Below, piece by piece: positions 9,378-18,684 of a DNA stretch of 64,000 nucleotides (position 1 is the stretch's first letter; every line of letters begins with the position of its first letter). The notes under the pieces were generated by a model. That model did no database searches. It saw only the letters and a list, made by a program, of their open reading frames with translations, and was not told the DNA's origin. The DNA is from Bacillus smithii (GTDB lineage: Bacteria > Bacillota > Bacilli > Bacillales > DSM-4216). Made by a program: the position numbers and the translations under genes. The stretch covers positions 2,088,001-2,152,000 of the forward strand of contig NZ_CP012024.1 of the NCBI RefSeq assembly GCF_001050115.1. Direction: 5' to 3'.

Positions 9378-9875
9378 ATGACGGTGAAAAACCAAATAGT
9401 AGAGGCGTTTATCGAAATTCCTACCGGAAGCCAAAACAAATATGAGTTTGATAAAGAACGAGGAATTTTTAAATTAGACCGTGTTTTATTTTCGCCAATG
9501 TTTTACCCAGCAGAGTACGGATATTTAGAAAATACGTTGGCTTTGGATGGAGATCCGCTGGACATTCTTGTATTGGTGACAAATCCTACTTTCCCTGGAT
9601 GCGTCATTGATACTCGTGTCATTGGCTATTTGAACATGATCGACAGCGGCGAAGAAGATGCTAAACTAATCGGTGTGCCTGTAGAAGATCCTCGTTTTGA
9701 TGAAATCCATTCAATCGACGACTTACCGCAGCATAAACTAAAAGAAATCGCTCATTTCTTCGAACGCTATAAAGATTTGCAAGGCAAAAAAACCGAAATC
9801 GGCACTTGGGAAGGACCTGAAAAAGCCGCTAAACTGATCGAAGAATGCCGAGCACGCTACGAAGAAAACAAATAA
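9378..9875 (+). CDS. ppa: inorganic pyrophosphatase, family I
   Basis: Encodes 165 residues, typical of bacterial family I pyrophosphatases. The signature DGDPLDILVL (three aspartates binding Mg) lies at residues about 52-61, and YPAEYGY and DLPQHKLKEIAHFFERYK are also family-typical. It hydrolyses pyrophosphate to two phosphates, pulling biosynthetic reactions forward. AGGAGG lies 10 bases before the ATG. B. subtilis uses the unrelated family II enzyme PpaC, so the presence of family I is a lineage marker seen in Geobacillus-like bacilli. It has its own promoter and is followed by two hairpins. Confidence 0.94.
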   Translation: MTVKNQIVEAFIEIPTGSQNKYEFDKERGIFKLDRVLFSPMFYPAEYGYLENTLALDGDPLDILVLVTNPTFPGCVIDTRVIGYLNMIDSGEEDAKLIGVPVEDPRFDEIHSIDDLPQHKLKEIAHFFERYKDLQGKKTEIGTWEGPEKAAKLIEECRARYEENK

Positions 9876-9879
9876 AAAG

Positions 9880-9956
9880 CAGGATGTTTCACCTGCTCTC
9901 TTTTAAACCGATTTTTTCCAAAAGACTCACGGACGCTCTTGGCGTCCTTTTTCTTT
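9880..9956 (+). terminator. tandem hairpins after ppa
   Basis: Two stems follow ppa: GCAGG/CCTGC (9880-9897) followed by TCTCTTTT, and GGACGC/GCGTCC (9931-9947) followed by a long T-rich run. The second run also abuts the stop of the converging small ORF. Confidence 0.6.
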
Positions 9957-10133
9957 TTACGGAGCTGTACCTTTCTCTGCAGACCACAGTCTGTAATCAC
10001 CAAAACTAAGAGCATGTTTTTCTCCTGTACTGCTGCTGGTCTTGGCATAAGCAAGCCTTCCTCCAATGATCAGTATTCCGATGCAAGCCCCCATCGCTAT
10101 TACGATGACCAACCGCTTTAAGTAATCTCGCAT
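9957..10133 (-). CDS. small single-pass membrane protein downstream of resE
   Basis: Encodes 58 residues beginning MRDYLKRLVIVIAMGACIGI: a basic start, one hydrophobic helix (about residues 8-28) ending near YAK like a signal anchor, then a short polar tail. The start is supported by GAGGAGG five bases or so upstream; longer frames lack a site. I do not recognise the family. It lies about 240 bases downstream of resE and after its terminator, in the position where B. subtilis has sigX-rsiX, so it probably has its own promoter. Confidence 0.5.
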   Translation of the reverse strand: MRDYLKRLVIVIAMGACIGILIIGGRLAYAKTSSSTGEKHALSFGDYRLWSAEKGTAP

Positions 10134-10234
10134 TCTGATCCTCCTCGGCAATTCTTTCACCATAAAACGTTATGATTCCAAATGACAAATTAGACCGCTT
10201 CATTTTATGTAAGCGATTCCATTTCAAAACAAAA

Positions 10235-10287
10235 AAAGGGTCAACCTCCTTTATAATTAGATGATGATTCAATAAGGTAGACCCTTT
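10235..10287 (-). terminator. terminator of resDE
   Basis: Arms AAAGGGTCAACCT and AGGTAGACCCTTT, with a loop of about 27 bases, precede a T8 run on the minus strand, 85 bases after the resE stop. Confidence 0.65.
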
Positions 10288-10373
10288 CTATTCGCGTATA
10301 AAGGAAGATGTTTCCCATGTAACAAGATTTATCGCCATCATTCCCACATATGAATGGGTTTTCGACAGTTTGA

Positions 10374-12149
10374 TTAATAAGGAAGATAAAAGGAGAATGT
10401 CGTTCCTTCACCCAACTTGCTTTGAACTCTGATGCTTCCTCCATGAGCTTCCACGATGTTTTTCGCAATCGCAAGACCTAATCCAGTGCCGGATCGGCCG
10501 CGAGTCCTGGATTTATCGGCTTTATAGAAGCGTTCAAACACGAACGGCAGATCTTCTTCCGGAATACCCGATCCGGAATCGATTACGTAAATGACAACGC
10601 CTTTCTGTTTTTTCTCCATATCCACCTTGACAAAACCGCCTTTAGGAGTATGGCGGAGAGCATTGTCAATCAAATTCGTCAACACTTGCTCAATGCGGTC
10701 CGGATCGATATTGGCGGCAAAAGATGGCTTGTCCCAATCGAACAGTAAACGAACCTCTTGATCCTTCGCCAATCCTTGAAACTTGTTCGTGACTCTTTTG
10801 ATAAAAGCCGGAATTTCTACTTCTCTTTTTTGTAAGTTGGTATGCCCGGCTTCCATTCTCGCTAAATCTAATAATTCGTTGACCAGCCTTTTCATTCGCA
10901 GTGATTCTTCATAGATGATTTTCACGATTTCCTTCTTTTCTTCATCCGTCGCTGCGATGTCATCAATAATGGCTTCACTGTACCCTTGAAGCAAGGAAAT
11001 AGGAGTTCTCAGCTCGTGGGAAACGTTGGCGATAAAATCTTTACGGAGCTTGTCCAGTCTGCGTTCTTCCGTCATATCCCGAACAACCGCTACAGCCCCC
11101 CGAACCGTTTCTCCACTGTATAAAGGGCTCACAATGACGACATACGTTCTTCCTTGAACAGTCAATTCACCTATTTGCTCTGATTCCTCCCGGCGGAAAA
11201 CTTTTCCCAATAATTCTTGAATAAGAGTCGGGGCGGTTTCCGTTTGTTCATCTTCTCTGTGCTCATAATACCAGTTTTGCAAAAAACGATCGGCCGGAGG
11301 ATTCGTAATCAAAATCGTGCCATCTCGGTTAAAAGTGATCACTCCGTCTGCCATACTGCGCAAAATGCTGGCTAGCTGTTCTTTTTCCTGGTTAAGAGCA
11401 TTCATGTTAAACTTAAGCCGTTTCGCCATGTGATTAAAAGCGATGCCTAACTCCCCGATTTCGTCAGACGTTAAAATCGGAACTTTCGCATCGAATTTTC
11501 CTTTTGCAAAAGAGCTCGTTGCTTCCCTCATCTTTCGCAAAGGGGCCGTAATCCGGGTGGATAAGAAAAAGGCAAACACCGTTGTCAAGAAAATCGCAAT
11601 GCCGGCCGCCAATATAATCAGTTTAGTCGTCTGCTCCGACGTCTCCTTAATCACTTCCAGCGACTGATAAAGGAACACTGCTCCATTTTCATTCGGAGAC
11701 ATTTTCAGAGGAACTCCCACTACAATCGAATTTTCATAGCGATTGGAAAATTTTTTCCCACCATGGATGTTGATTTCTTTTTGGACATATTTTTTATTTT
11801 TGAAAACTTTGGACAATTGCTTGTCGTGTATGATGACGCTGCGGTCCAGTTTATCTTTCGGAGAAATATTGGGCGAATATAAAAAGGTGTCCTTATTCTT
11901 AGCAATAATGACATGAACATGTGAATCGACAATTTCCCATGCCATTTCCGTACCGATTTTTTCATTTGGATGGTGGGCCAGGATGTCCGCAATTTTTTCC
12001 GCGGTATTAGATAATTCCTTTTCCACCTGATTGACGTGGTAATTTTCGAAAAAACCTAACAGCAAAATGGTAAGAACAAATAAGACAAAGGACACCAAGA
12101 GCAAGATGGTCGCCCATAATTTTCCTACAATACTTCTCCAAAATTTCAT
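10374..12149 (-). CDS. resE: sensor histidine kinase ResE
   Basis: Encodes 591 residues, the family length. Order: transmembrane helix (about 9-32), extracytoplasmic domain, second helix (about 175-197), HAMP (with RITAPLRKMREATSSFAKG), a PAS domain (about 255-370), HisKA with the H-box FIANVSHELRTPISLL (phospho-histidine), and the ATPase with the N-box NLIDNALRHTPKGG, G1 DSGSGIPEEDLPF and G2 GTGLGLAIAKN. It senses oxygen limitation or nitric oxide and phosphorylates ResD to switch on respiratory genes. It overlaps the resD stop by 4 bases, so the two are coupled. Confidence 0.94.
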   Translation of the reverse strand: MKFWRSIVGKLWATILLLVSFVLFVLTILLLGFFENYHVNQVEKELSNTAEKIADILAHHPNEKIGTEMAWEIVDSHVHVIIAKNKDTFLYSPNISPKDKLDRSVIIHDKQLSKVFKNKKYVQKEINIHGGKKFSNRYENSIVVGVPLKMSPNENGAVFLYQSLEVIKETSEQTTKLIILAAGIAIFLTTVFAFFLSTRITAPLRKMREATSSFAKGKFDAKVPILTSDEIGELGIAFNHMAKRLKFNMNALNQEKEQLASILRSMADGVITFNRDGTILITNPPADRFLQNWYYEHREDEQTETAPTLIQELLGKVFRREESEQIGELTVQGRTYVVIVSPLYSGETVRGAVAVVRDMTEERRLDKLRKDFIANVSHELRTPISLLQGYSEAIIDDIAATDEEKKEIVKIIYEESLRMKRLVNELLDLARMEAGHTNLQKREVEIPAFIKRVTNKFQGLAKDQEVRLLFDWDKPSFAANIDPDRIEQVLTNLIDNALRHTPKGGFVKVDMEKKQKGVVIYVIDSGSGIPEEDLPFVFERFYKADKSRTRGRSGTGLGLAIAKNIVEAHGGSIRVQSKLGEGTTFSFYLPY

Positions 12150-12862
12150 TCAGGCTTTACCTCGAATTTATAGCCTACTCCCCAAACGGTTACAATCATC
12201 TTAGCGGCTTTTTCAGACACTTTGTTCAGCTTTTCCCGCAGCCGTTTTACGTGAGTGTCGACAGTACGCAAATCGCCAAAGAACTCATAATGCCAAACTT
12301 CCTTTAATAAGTGCTCGCGATCAAACACTTTATCCGGCGTTTTTGCCAGAAAATACAGAAGTTCGTATTCTTTCGGTGTTAAATTTACTTCTTTTCCGTC
12401 CGCAGTTACACGGTGGGCATCATTGTCAATGACTAAATGGGGATACACGATCATGTCCTTAGCAGAAGCGTTCGTATGCAAATAACTTGTCGTAGAAGCA
12501 CGTCTCAGCAGCGCTTTTACCCTCAGCACAACTTCACGCGGGCTAAAAGGCTTTACGACGTAATCATCTGCTCCGACTTCAAATCCTTGCACACGATTTG
12601 CTTCTTCGCCTTTAGCCGTCAGCATGATGACAGGAGTAGCTTTCTTTTCTCTTAACTCTTTGCATACTTCCACACCGTCTTTACCGGGCATCATGAGATC
12701 AAGAATGATGCAATCATAATCAGTGGTTAACGCTTTGTCTAACGCAGTATTTCCGTCGGCTGCCTCATCTATCACAAAATTTTCCTTTTCCAAATACATT
12801 TTCAATAGTCGCCGAATTCTTTCCTCATCGTCGACAATTAAAATTTTCATCTCTTCTTCCAC
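12146..12862 (-). CDS. resD: response regulator ResD
   Basis: Encodes 238 residues with a GTG start behind GGAGGG (7-base spacing). The receiver domain (residues about 5-120) has the acidic pocket IVDDEE and the phospho-acceptor in DLMMPGKDG, with conserved Thr/Lys (MLTAKGEE, VKPFSPRE). An OmpR/PhoB winged helix occupies the C-terminus (about 145-235). ResD activates ctaA, resA, nitrate respiration and related genes. It sits directly upstream of resE; unlike B. subtilis, an IS200-type remnant separates resDE from resABC. Confidence 0.95.
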   Translation of the reverse strand: MEEEMKILIVDDEERIRRLLKMYLEKENFVIDEAADGNTALDKALTTDYDCIILDLMMPGKDGVEVCKELREKKATPVIMLTAKGEEANRVQGFEVGADDYVVKPFSPREVVLRVKALLRRASTTSYLHTNASAKDMIVYPHLVIDNDAHRVTADGKEVNLTPKEYELLYFLAKTPDKVFDREHLLKEVWHYEFFGDLRTVDTHVKRLREKLNKVSEKAAKMIVTVWGVGYKFEVKPE

Positions 12863-13040
12863 TTTATTTCCCTCCTAGTCTAAACTAGTTGTTCATCCCC
12901 GCTTTATGCTAAACAAGTAAGGAGGAGCAGTAACTCTTTGCTCCGTTAAATGAAGGGCCACATGCTTCATTTTAATAGGAAAAAAGCCTCTTTTAAAAGG
13001 GAAGGATTGAACTTTTTATGAACATCGACAAAATCTGATT

Positions 13041-13640
13041 GTGAACTACCCGCTACCTACGCTTCGCTTAGAGGTGTGTTGGGTACAGACGAAATTTATA
13101 TGCTTTGTTTGCCGTATCGAATCACCTCACTTCCTACCTTGATTTTCTATATACTGCTTTATCACTTCAATGGGCGCACCACCTGTTGTAAGTAAGCAAA
13201 AGCTTCTTGACCAAAAATACTCTTTCCAAAGTTTTCTTTTCACTTGTGGAAAATGCTTTTTGATAAGTCTTAGAACTTGCACTTTTATAGGCATTGATGA
13301 ACTTTGATAGTTCACTATTCGGATGTGCTTTGAACAAAATATGTACATGGTCAAGATCGTGATTCCATTCGCCCAAGGAAATATTGTAATGTTCACCAAG
13401 TCGAATAAACATATCTTTTGCATAGTCAGATATGGGGTCATCAATCACTGGTCTGCGATATTTTACGACCAGAACAAGATGATAATACAAAAGGAATACC
13501 GAATGATTATTATCTAATTCCGTTGATATAACAGCCTTTCATTTATATAAATACGGATTATATCGTAGTACAAAAAAGAGACAACTTTAGGCTACGCCTA
13601 GCCGAAATTCATCTCCCACTTTCACTGGTGCTTCCGCACT
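13041..13640 (-). mobile_element. decayed IS200/IS605-type element
   Basis: This roughly 600-base segment holds a broken tnpA flanked by hairpins such as this family uses as ends: an imperfect stem TACCC...GGGTA enclosing ACCT...AGGT at 13047-13085 and GGCTA/TAGCC at 13590-13603. There are no inverted terminal repeats, as expected for IS200. Exact ends are uncertain. It lies between resD and resC. Confidence 0.6.
13127..13523 (-). pseudogene. tnpA: IS200-type transposase TnpA, frameshifted and start codon lost
   Basis: The reading frame from about 13523 gives LLYYHLVLVVKYRRPVIDD, then HDLDHVHILFKAHPN (HUH-type metal-binding histidines) and INAYKSASS, all standard for Y1 transposases of IS200. 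After KSASS the frame must shift by one base (an extra A near 13270) to continue as RLIKKHFPQVKRKLWKEYFW and TTGGAPIEVIKQYIENQG. The expected start position before ELDNNHSVF is ACG (13521-13523) instead of ATG. Two independent lesions make it inactive. Confidence 0.85.
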
Positions 13641-13691
13641 TTCACGTTTTGAAGTAGGGCACTTCTTTCAGAGGGAAGTTAAAATCGGCTG

Positions 13692-14876
13692 CTACGCATA
13701 AGAATGCAGCCCGGCAATGACGAGATTGACCGCCACTAAGTTAAACATGATAATGATAAATCCGATCACCGCCATCCATGCGGATCGTTCTCCATGCCAG
13801 CCTTTGGAAAGACGCAAATGCAAAAAAGCAGCATAAAACAGCCAGGTAATAAGAGCCCAAACCTCTTTCGGGTCCCATCCCCAAAACCTTGTCCACGCAA
13901 TTTGCGCCCAAATCATGGCAAAAACCAAAGCGCCTAAAGTGAAAACAGGAAAACCGATTAAAACAGCGCGGTAGCTGATTTCATCTACTAAGTCCAAGCT
14001 GATGTTTTGGACAAAAGGCTGCAGTAAAGCGGCTATTCGTTTTCTAGTGATCACTCGAATCAGCACGTATAGAATGGTGCCTGCTATCAACGACCAAATC
14101 ACCGTATTCAGTTTTTTGGCATTAATGATAGCCGGAACGTAGAAAAGTGGATTCATAACGTTTTTCGTTTGCAAATCACCCTCATGAGGACCAATCAAAG
14201 CAGGCAGATTATAAACCACTTCCGCCGGCTGCCCTTCTTTATTGACATACTGAAAAGCGGCTTCATAATCCATTACCCGGAAAATGGTTGTCACCGCCAC
14301 AAAGCCGATGACCGCCACCAGTCCGTACATAATGACTTCCAGCCAAAAAGTCCGTTTGCTCGCTTTTGATTGATCCACCACTTTGATTAAATAAATGAGC
14401 CCGGCAATAAAACTGATGGATAAAATCCCTTCTCCTGCCGCCGCTGTCGTAACATGAATATGAAGCCAATCGCTTTGCAACGCGGGGATTAATGGACTGA
14501 TTTCTCTTGGAAACATGCTCGCATAAGCGATGATAATGACCGCGACAGGAAGAGCGAAAAGGCCAAGTGCAGGCAAACGATAAATAAAATAAATAATGAT
14601 AAAGGCCCCTACTAACATCATGCCAAAAAACGTCGTAAATTCAAATAAGTCACTCACCGGTGCATGCCCGGCAGCAGCCCATCTAGTAAAAAAATATCCG
14701 ACTTGAGCGATAAAACCGACGATGGTGATCAAAATTCCTATTTTCGCCCAGCGATTAGGTTCCTTTACCATTTCAGCGTTTTTAGAGCGGATGGATCCGC
14801 CAAAAAAAAGCGTTGCTACTAAATACAGAATAAAAGCGGTATATAATAAGTTACTGCTTAAATGTGCTAGCGTCAC
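13692..14876 (-). CDS. resC: cytochrome c biogenesis protein ResC (CcsA)
   Basis: Encodes 394 residues with about eight membrane helices. The tryptophan-rich [20 protein letters not shown] segment (residues about 325-345) is the haem-handling WWD-type motif of CcsA/ResC. With ResB it forms the system II haem transporter and cytochrome c haem lyase in the membrane. The GTG start overlaps the resB stop as GTGA, so translation is coupled. It is followed by the IS200 remnant rather than resD, so resDE probably needs its own promoter. Confidence 0.94.
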   Translation of the reverse strand: MTLAHLSSNLLYTAFILYLVATLFFGGSIRSKNAEMVKEPNRWAKIGILITIVGFIAQVGYFFTRWAAAGHAPVSDLFEFTTFFGMMLVGAFIIIYFIYRLPALGLFALPVAVIIIAYASMFPREISPLIPALQSDWLHIHVTTAAAGEGILSISFIAGLIYLIKVVDQSKASKRTFWLEVIMYGLVAVIGFVAVTTIFRVMDYEAAFQYVNKEGQPAEVVYNLPALIGPHEGDLQTKNVMNPLFYVPAIINAKKLNTVIWSLIAGTILYVLIRVITRKRIAALLQPFVQNISLDLVDEISYRAVLIGFPVFTLGALVFAMIWAQIAWTRFWGWDPKEVWALITWLFYAAFLHLRLSKGWHGERSAWMAVIGFIIIMFNLVAVNLVIAGLHSYA

Positions 14877-16501
14877 GCTTCTTCCCCCTTTTCAGATTGG
14901 TCAACCGGCACCGGCAATTGGGTTCCTTCTAGAATAGACGAAATTTCTTTTTTTAATCCATACCAGTTTTTATTTGTATGAGCAGCAATATAAACTTCGC
15001 CATCTACTTTTCTAATCCAAATCCTGCGATGATTCCAATAAGCGCCTTGAATGACGCCGATCATAAAAATCGCTCCCCCCAGGGCTAAAATCCAAAGAGT
15101 TAAATCTTTATGGACTGTCAATGCAGAGACATTCCGTGTTTCAAGGCTTTTAAACTTCATTTTATAATCGGTTGCACCAAGCGGCTCGATAGTCTGCCTG
15201 ATCGCTACAAAACTCACTTCTCCATCAGGATGCTCAGGCGAAAACATTTTAAATAAGAAAGCAGGATTATTCGGAATCGGAGATTTGGATTGTGGCTCAC
15301 CATTATTGGCAAATCCTGAAAAATCAGGATAATAACCCATTAATTTTACTTTATAGCCATGTCCTAACGAATACGTTTCTTTAGGTTGAAAAAGATCCAC
15401 TTTTACCGTTCCGAACTCTTTGCCTGTTTTTTTGTCCGTTAAAGTGAACACCATCGCTTTTGGTTCGCCCAGTTTAAAGGAAGATTGGTAAATCGCGTAA
15501 TGATCCAATTTGATTGGATGGTTGACACGGATGGCTCCTTCCTTTATCTTTTTTAATTTCGGTGGCGCTCCCGGCAGCCCTTGATTTTCATTTTTATAAA
15601 GAACTACATTGGATTGATAGTTTTTAGCGATGTTTCCAACGCGATCCATTGCTTGGTTAAAAACTTCCGGATCTTTCTTTTTGCTGTATTCCTGCAAAAT
15701 AAATTTTTTATTTTGAACATAATATTTTCCGTTTGTCCCCGGAACCTCCAAGGTTTCCCCTTCCCTTATCCAAAGAAGCTTGTCTACATACATGCCGTCA
15801 ACCGAACGCAACATAGCTCCAAATAAGAAAATGATCAAACCGATATGATTCACATAAGGTCCCCAGCGGGAAAAGCGTCCTTTTTCCGCCAACAGGGCTT
15901 CATCATCCATTCGGATACGGTAATGTTTTTTTTCCAGCTTTTTCTTGATTTTTTCGATGTCTTCATGAAAGTGATGGGCGGAACTTTGAGCAAACAAACG
16001 TTGCTTCTTCATAAAGGACTCATGTCGAACCACCCTTTGATTTCTTAAAGCGCGGTACAACGGGATGACCCTGTCAAGACTACAGATGACAAGTGATACT
16101 CCGATTAAAGCAATGAGCGTTATATACCAGACAGAGTTGTAAAGATCGTAAAAACCAAGCTTATAATAAATTTCCCCCAACGTTCCATAGACTTGTTTGT
16201 AATAATCTCCCGGGTCCACATTTTGAGGAATATACATTTTTTGAGGAAAAATCGTCCCGATGGCACTGGCAATCAACGTGACAATAATGAGGATAACTCC
16301 TACTTTAACAGAAGAAAAAAAGTTCCATATTTTATCAATGATCGTTTTATGATAAGTTTGGGAACGTCGAGCGCTTCCTTCGTAGCGCATATTATAAAGT
16401 TTGCTTTGTTTCGCTTCTTCCGTAAGTGCTCTCCCGCACGCTTCACAAAGAATAGTGCCATGAGGATTTACGTGGCCGCATTCACATTTCACCTTTTCCA
16501 T
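14873..16501 (-). CDS. resB: cytochrome c biogenesis protein ResB (Ccs1)
   Basis: Encodes 542 residues. The N-terminus has a zinc-ribbon-like [18 protein letters not shown] (residues 5-22). Membrane helices follow at about 72-92, 130-150 and 215-235, then a long extracytoplasmic domain (about 240-450) and a final helix near 460-482. With ResC it moves haem across the membrane and attaches it to apocytochrome c. It starts 18 bases after resA and overlaps resC, forming resABC. Confidence 0.94.
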   Translation of the reverse strand: MEKVKCECGHVNPHGTILCEACGRALTEEAKQSKLYNMRYEGSARRSQTYHKTIIDKIWNFFSSVKVGVILIIVTLIASAIGTIFPQKMYIPQNVDPGDYYKQVYGTLGEIYYKLGFYDLYNSVWYITLIALIGVSLVICSLDRVIPLYRALRNQRVVRHESFMKKQRLFAQSSAHHFHEDIEKIKKKLEKKHYRIRMDDEALLAEKGRFSRWGPYVNHIGLIIFLFGAMLRSVDGMYVDKLLWIREGETLEVPGTNGKYYVQNKKFILQEYSKKKDPEVFNQAMDRVGNIAKNYQSNVVLYKNENQGLPGAPPKLKKIKEGAIRVNHPIKLDHYAIYQSSFKLGEPKAMVFTLTDKKTGKEFGTVKVDLFQPKETYSLGHGYKVKLMGYYPDFSGFANNGEPQSKSPIPNNPAFLFKMFSPEHPDGEVSFVAIRQTIEPLGATDYKMKFKSLETRNVSALTVHKDLTLWILALGGAIFMIGVIQGAYWNHRRIWIRKVDGEVYIAAHTNKNWYGLKKEISSILEGTQLPVPVDQSEKGEEA

Positions 16502-16519
16502 AGTATTTCTCCTCTAACA

Positions 16520-17053
16520 TTATGGTTTAATTTCCGCCAATTTTTCTCGCACTTGTTCCTCATTTTGAAGCCCGCCGATGATGACTTCTTTCACTCTTCC
16601 TTTTGAATCAATAAGAAAAGTAGTCGGCAAAGGATCGACTCCGTACGCTCTCAGCACCTCCTTATTGCCATCAATCATGATTGGAAATGTGAGATGGTAT
16701 TGTTCGGCAAATTTTTTTACTACTAAATCAGGTTCACCGACATTGACAGCGAGGATTTCTACTCCTTTGCTTTTATACTCTTTTCCTACTTTTTCCAAAT
16801 CCGGCATTTCTTTTTTGCATGGCTCGCACCATGTCCCCCAAAAATTAAGAAAAACTCCTTTTCCTTTGTAATCAGAAAGCTTATGTTCTTTCCCATGCAA
16901 ATCTTTCAAGACAAAATCAGGGGCTTGATCCCCCTTTTGAACGGACCCTTTCTCATCTCTTGTTAAATTGGCATAAAGTGTATAGCCAACTGCAGCGGCT
17001 AAGATGAGGAGAATGATCGTCCGTACCAAAAGGCGTCTTTTCTTTTTATCCAC
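16520..17053 (-). CDS. resA: thiol-disulfide oxidoreductase ResA
   Basis: Encodes 177 residues from a GTG placed 7 bases after GGAGG; an in-frame extension upstream has no site. It has a membrane anchor (about residues 9-29) and a thioredoxin-fold domain with the active site WGTWCEPCKKEM (CxxC) at about residues 73-84 and the cis-proline region DPLPTTFLI. ResA reduces the apocytochrome c CxxCH cysteines outside the membrane before haem attachment. First gene of resABC; a -10-like TATAAT lies about 210 bases upstream. Confidence 0.95.
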   Translation of the reverse strand: MDKKKRRLLVRTIILLILAAAVGYTLYANLTRDEKGSVQKGDQAPDFVLKDLHGKEHKLSDYKGKGVFLNFWGTWCEPCKKEMPDLEKVGKEYKSKGVEILAVNVGEPDLVVKKFAEQYHLTFPIMIDGNKEVLRAYGVDPLPTTFLIDSKGRVKEVIIGGLQNEEQVREKLAEIKP

Positions 17054-17260
17054 ATCAGCACCTCCATCTGATGAAACGATTTCTTCTTCATAGAAGAAAA
17101 TGCTTCCGTCACATCGTTCATTCAGTATGTACAACAAAGGGAGCGGCCGTTGTCAAAGCAGTGCCTTTGTCAGGCAGTCCGGCCGGATGCGCCGTATTTT
17201 TTGAATAATGGTAAAAGTTTGATCTTTTTCAAAAATGAGACAATCATAGAATTTACCTTC

Positions 17261-17266
17261 ATTATA
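17261..17266 (-). promoter_or_regulatory. candidate -10 element for resA
   Basis: A perfect TATAAT on the minus strand lies in the resA-rluB gap, but no good -35 hexamer is found 17 bases upstream. That would fit an activator-dependent promoter (ResD regulates resA in B. subtilis); this is inference. Confidence 0.4.
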
Positions 17267-17329
17267 CCATTTATTCCTTTATTGAATAGGAGAATGAATC
17301 TTCGCGAATTTTATATTTTGAAAACCTCT

Positions 17330-18055
17330 TCATTCTCCTCTCAGCGCCAGTTCTCTCAGCTGCTTCACTTCATGAGGAGATAATTCACGAAACTCTCCGG
17401 CATTTAAACCTTGCAGCGTCAAAAAAGCAAAACGTTCTCTTCTTAATTTCAATACAGGATAGCCAATTTTTTCAAACATTCGTCTAACTTGCCTGTTTCT
17501 TCCTTCATGAATCGTGATTTCAACAATGGCGGTATTCTTTTTGCGGTCGCCGCTTAAGAATTTGACTTTAGCGGGTGCCGTCATCCCGTCTTCCAATTCC
17601 ACCCCTTTTTCCAACTGCTTTAAGGTTGGACGAGGAGGAATGCCTTTCAGTTTGGCAATATAAGTCTTTTCTATTTTATAGCGAGGATGCATGAGCAGAT
17701 TGGCGAATTCTCCGTCATTCGTCAACAACAACAGGCCTGAAGTATCATAGTCAAGACGTCCAATTGGATAAATCCTCTTGTCCACATGAGGAAAGAAATC
17801 GATCACCGTTTTCCGTCCTTTATCATCTCGAACCGAAGAAATCACACCTCTAGGTTTGTACAGCAGAAAATACACTTTTTCTTCCCTTTCAACAGGAATC
17901 CCTTCTACTTCAATCTTATCGCTGTCTGAAACTTTCGTACCAAGTTCCGTAACTACTTCTCCATTTACTTTTACTTTTCCTTCTACTATCAGCTGCTCGG
18001 CTTTTCTTCTTGAAGCAAATCCTGCCTGAGCAATCACCTTTTGCAATCTTTCCAT
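17330..18055 (-). CDS. rluB: 23S rRNA pseudouridine synthase RluB
   Basis: Encodes 241 residues from the ATG giving MERLQKVIAQAG, behind AGAGGTGAT; ATG and GTG codons three and two positions earlier overlap the site. An S4 RNA-binding domain occupies residues 1-60, followed by the RsuA-family catalytic domain with the aspartate in GRLDYDTSGLLLLTNDGEF and the NRQVRRMFEKIGYPV segment. It isomerises uridine near position 2605 (E. coli numbering) of 23S rRNA. It keeps its B. subtilis place upstream of resA. Confidence 0.93.
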   Translation of the reverse strand: MERLQKVIAQAGFASRRKAEQLIVEGKVKVNGEVVTELGTKVSDSDKIEVEGIPVEREEKVYFLLYKPRGVISSVRDDKGRKTVIDFFPHVDKRIYPIGRLDYDTSGLLLLTNDGEFANLLMHPRYKIEKTYIAKLKGIPPRPTLKQLEKGVELEDGMTAPAKVKFLSGDRKKNTAIVEITIHEGRNRQVRRMFEKIGYPVLKLRRERFAFLTLQGLNAGEFRELSPHEVKQLRELALRGE

Positions 18056-18684
18056 TTCCATCACCTCTACTGATTTCCTTAGTTGACATTCCTTACTGCA
18101 TTATCACATATCGTTCCAAAAAAGCAAAGATGAATGTCATGAATGCAAAATGGGACGCTGTCTAACTGTTTTTCGTCGATCTTTCGCCGGACGAATCATG
18201 CATTGAAATTTCAGTGGCAACATAAAAAAATGGGACTGCCCCAATAGTCAGTAAAATGACTAAGAGGTGCCCCTTTTTTCATGTAAAGCTTTCTATCAAA
18301 CATATTTGTGAACGAGAAAATCACTCGCTTTTCGTGTCTTGATCCGTGACACGCCTCGCACGTCCCTCGCTGCTAGGGATCTCGCCCGCTTCGCAATCAT
18401 CACAGTAAAATGTTATCCGAGACAAATAAAAAAATCGCCTTTTCCATGTATGCAGATGAAAGAAGTTCATATGAAAAACGGCAGCTGATACCAGGTTGCA
18501 ATGTTTAGATCGGACATTGAAACCCGTTCCTCAAAGATCAACAGACACCGGTTGCTTCACCTCGCATTTGGAAAAACGGAAAGCGTCATGTCCGCCTAAG
18601 CCAAATCCAGATATTAGTAGATGCGGGTTACGAGAAAAAACAACTATTTATATACTTTTTTCGAAAAATCATATGAACCGGAGG
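18056..18684. other. 629-base gene-free stretch upstream of rluB
   Basis: No gene is supported here. It contains the rluB upstream region, a hairpin with T-runs on both strands (18231-18277) and a GC-rich patch around 18310-18400. A plus-strand frame at 18496-18762 overlaps spmB and has no site or recognisable content. The segment may be IS-derived debris. Confidence 0.5.
18231..18277. repeat. hairpin resembling an IS end or terminator
   Basis: GGGACTGCCCC, then TAGTCA/TGACTA arms around GTAAAA, then GTGCCCC, flanked by A7 on the left and T6 on the right. This looks like the terminator-like ends of IS1182-type elements, but no transposase is present. It may also serve spmB, whose stop is about 400 bases away. 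Confidence 0.4.
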
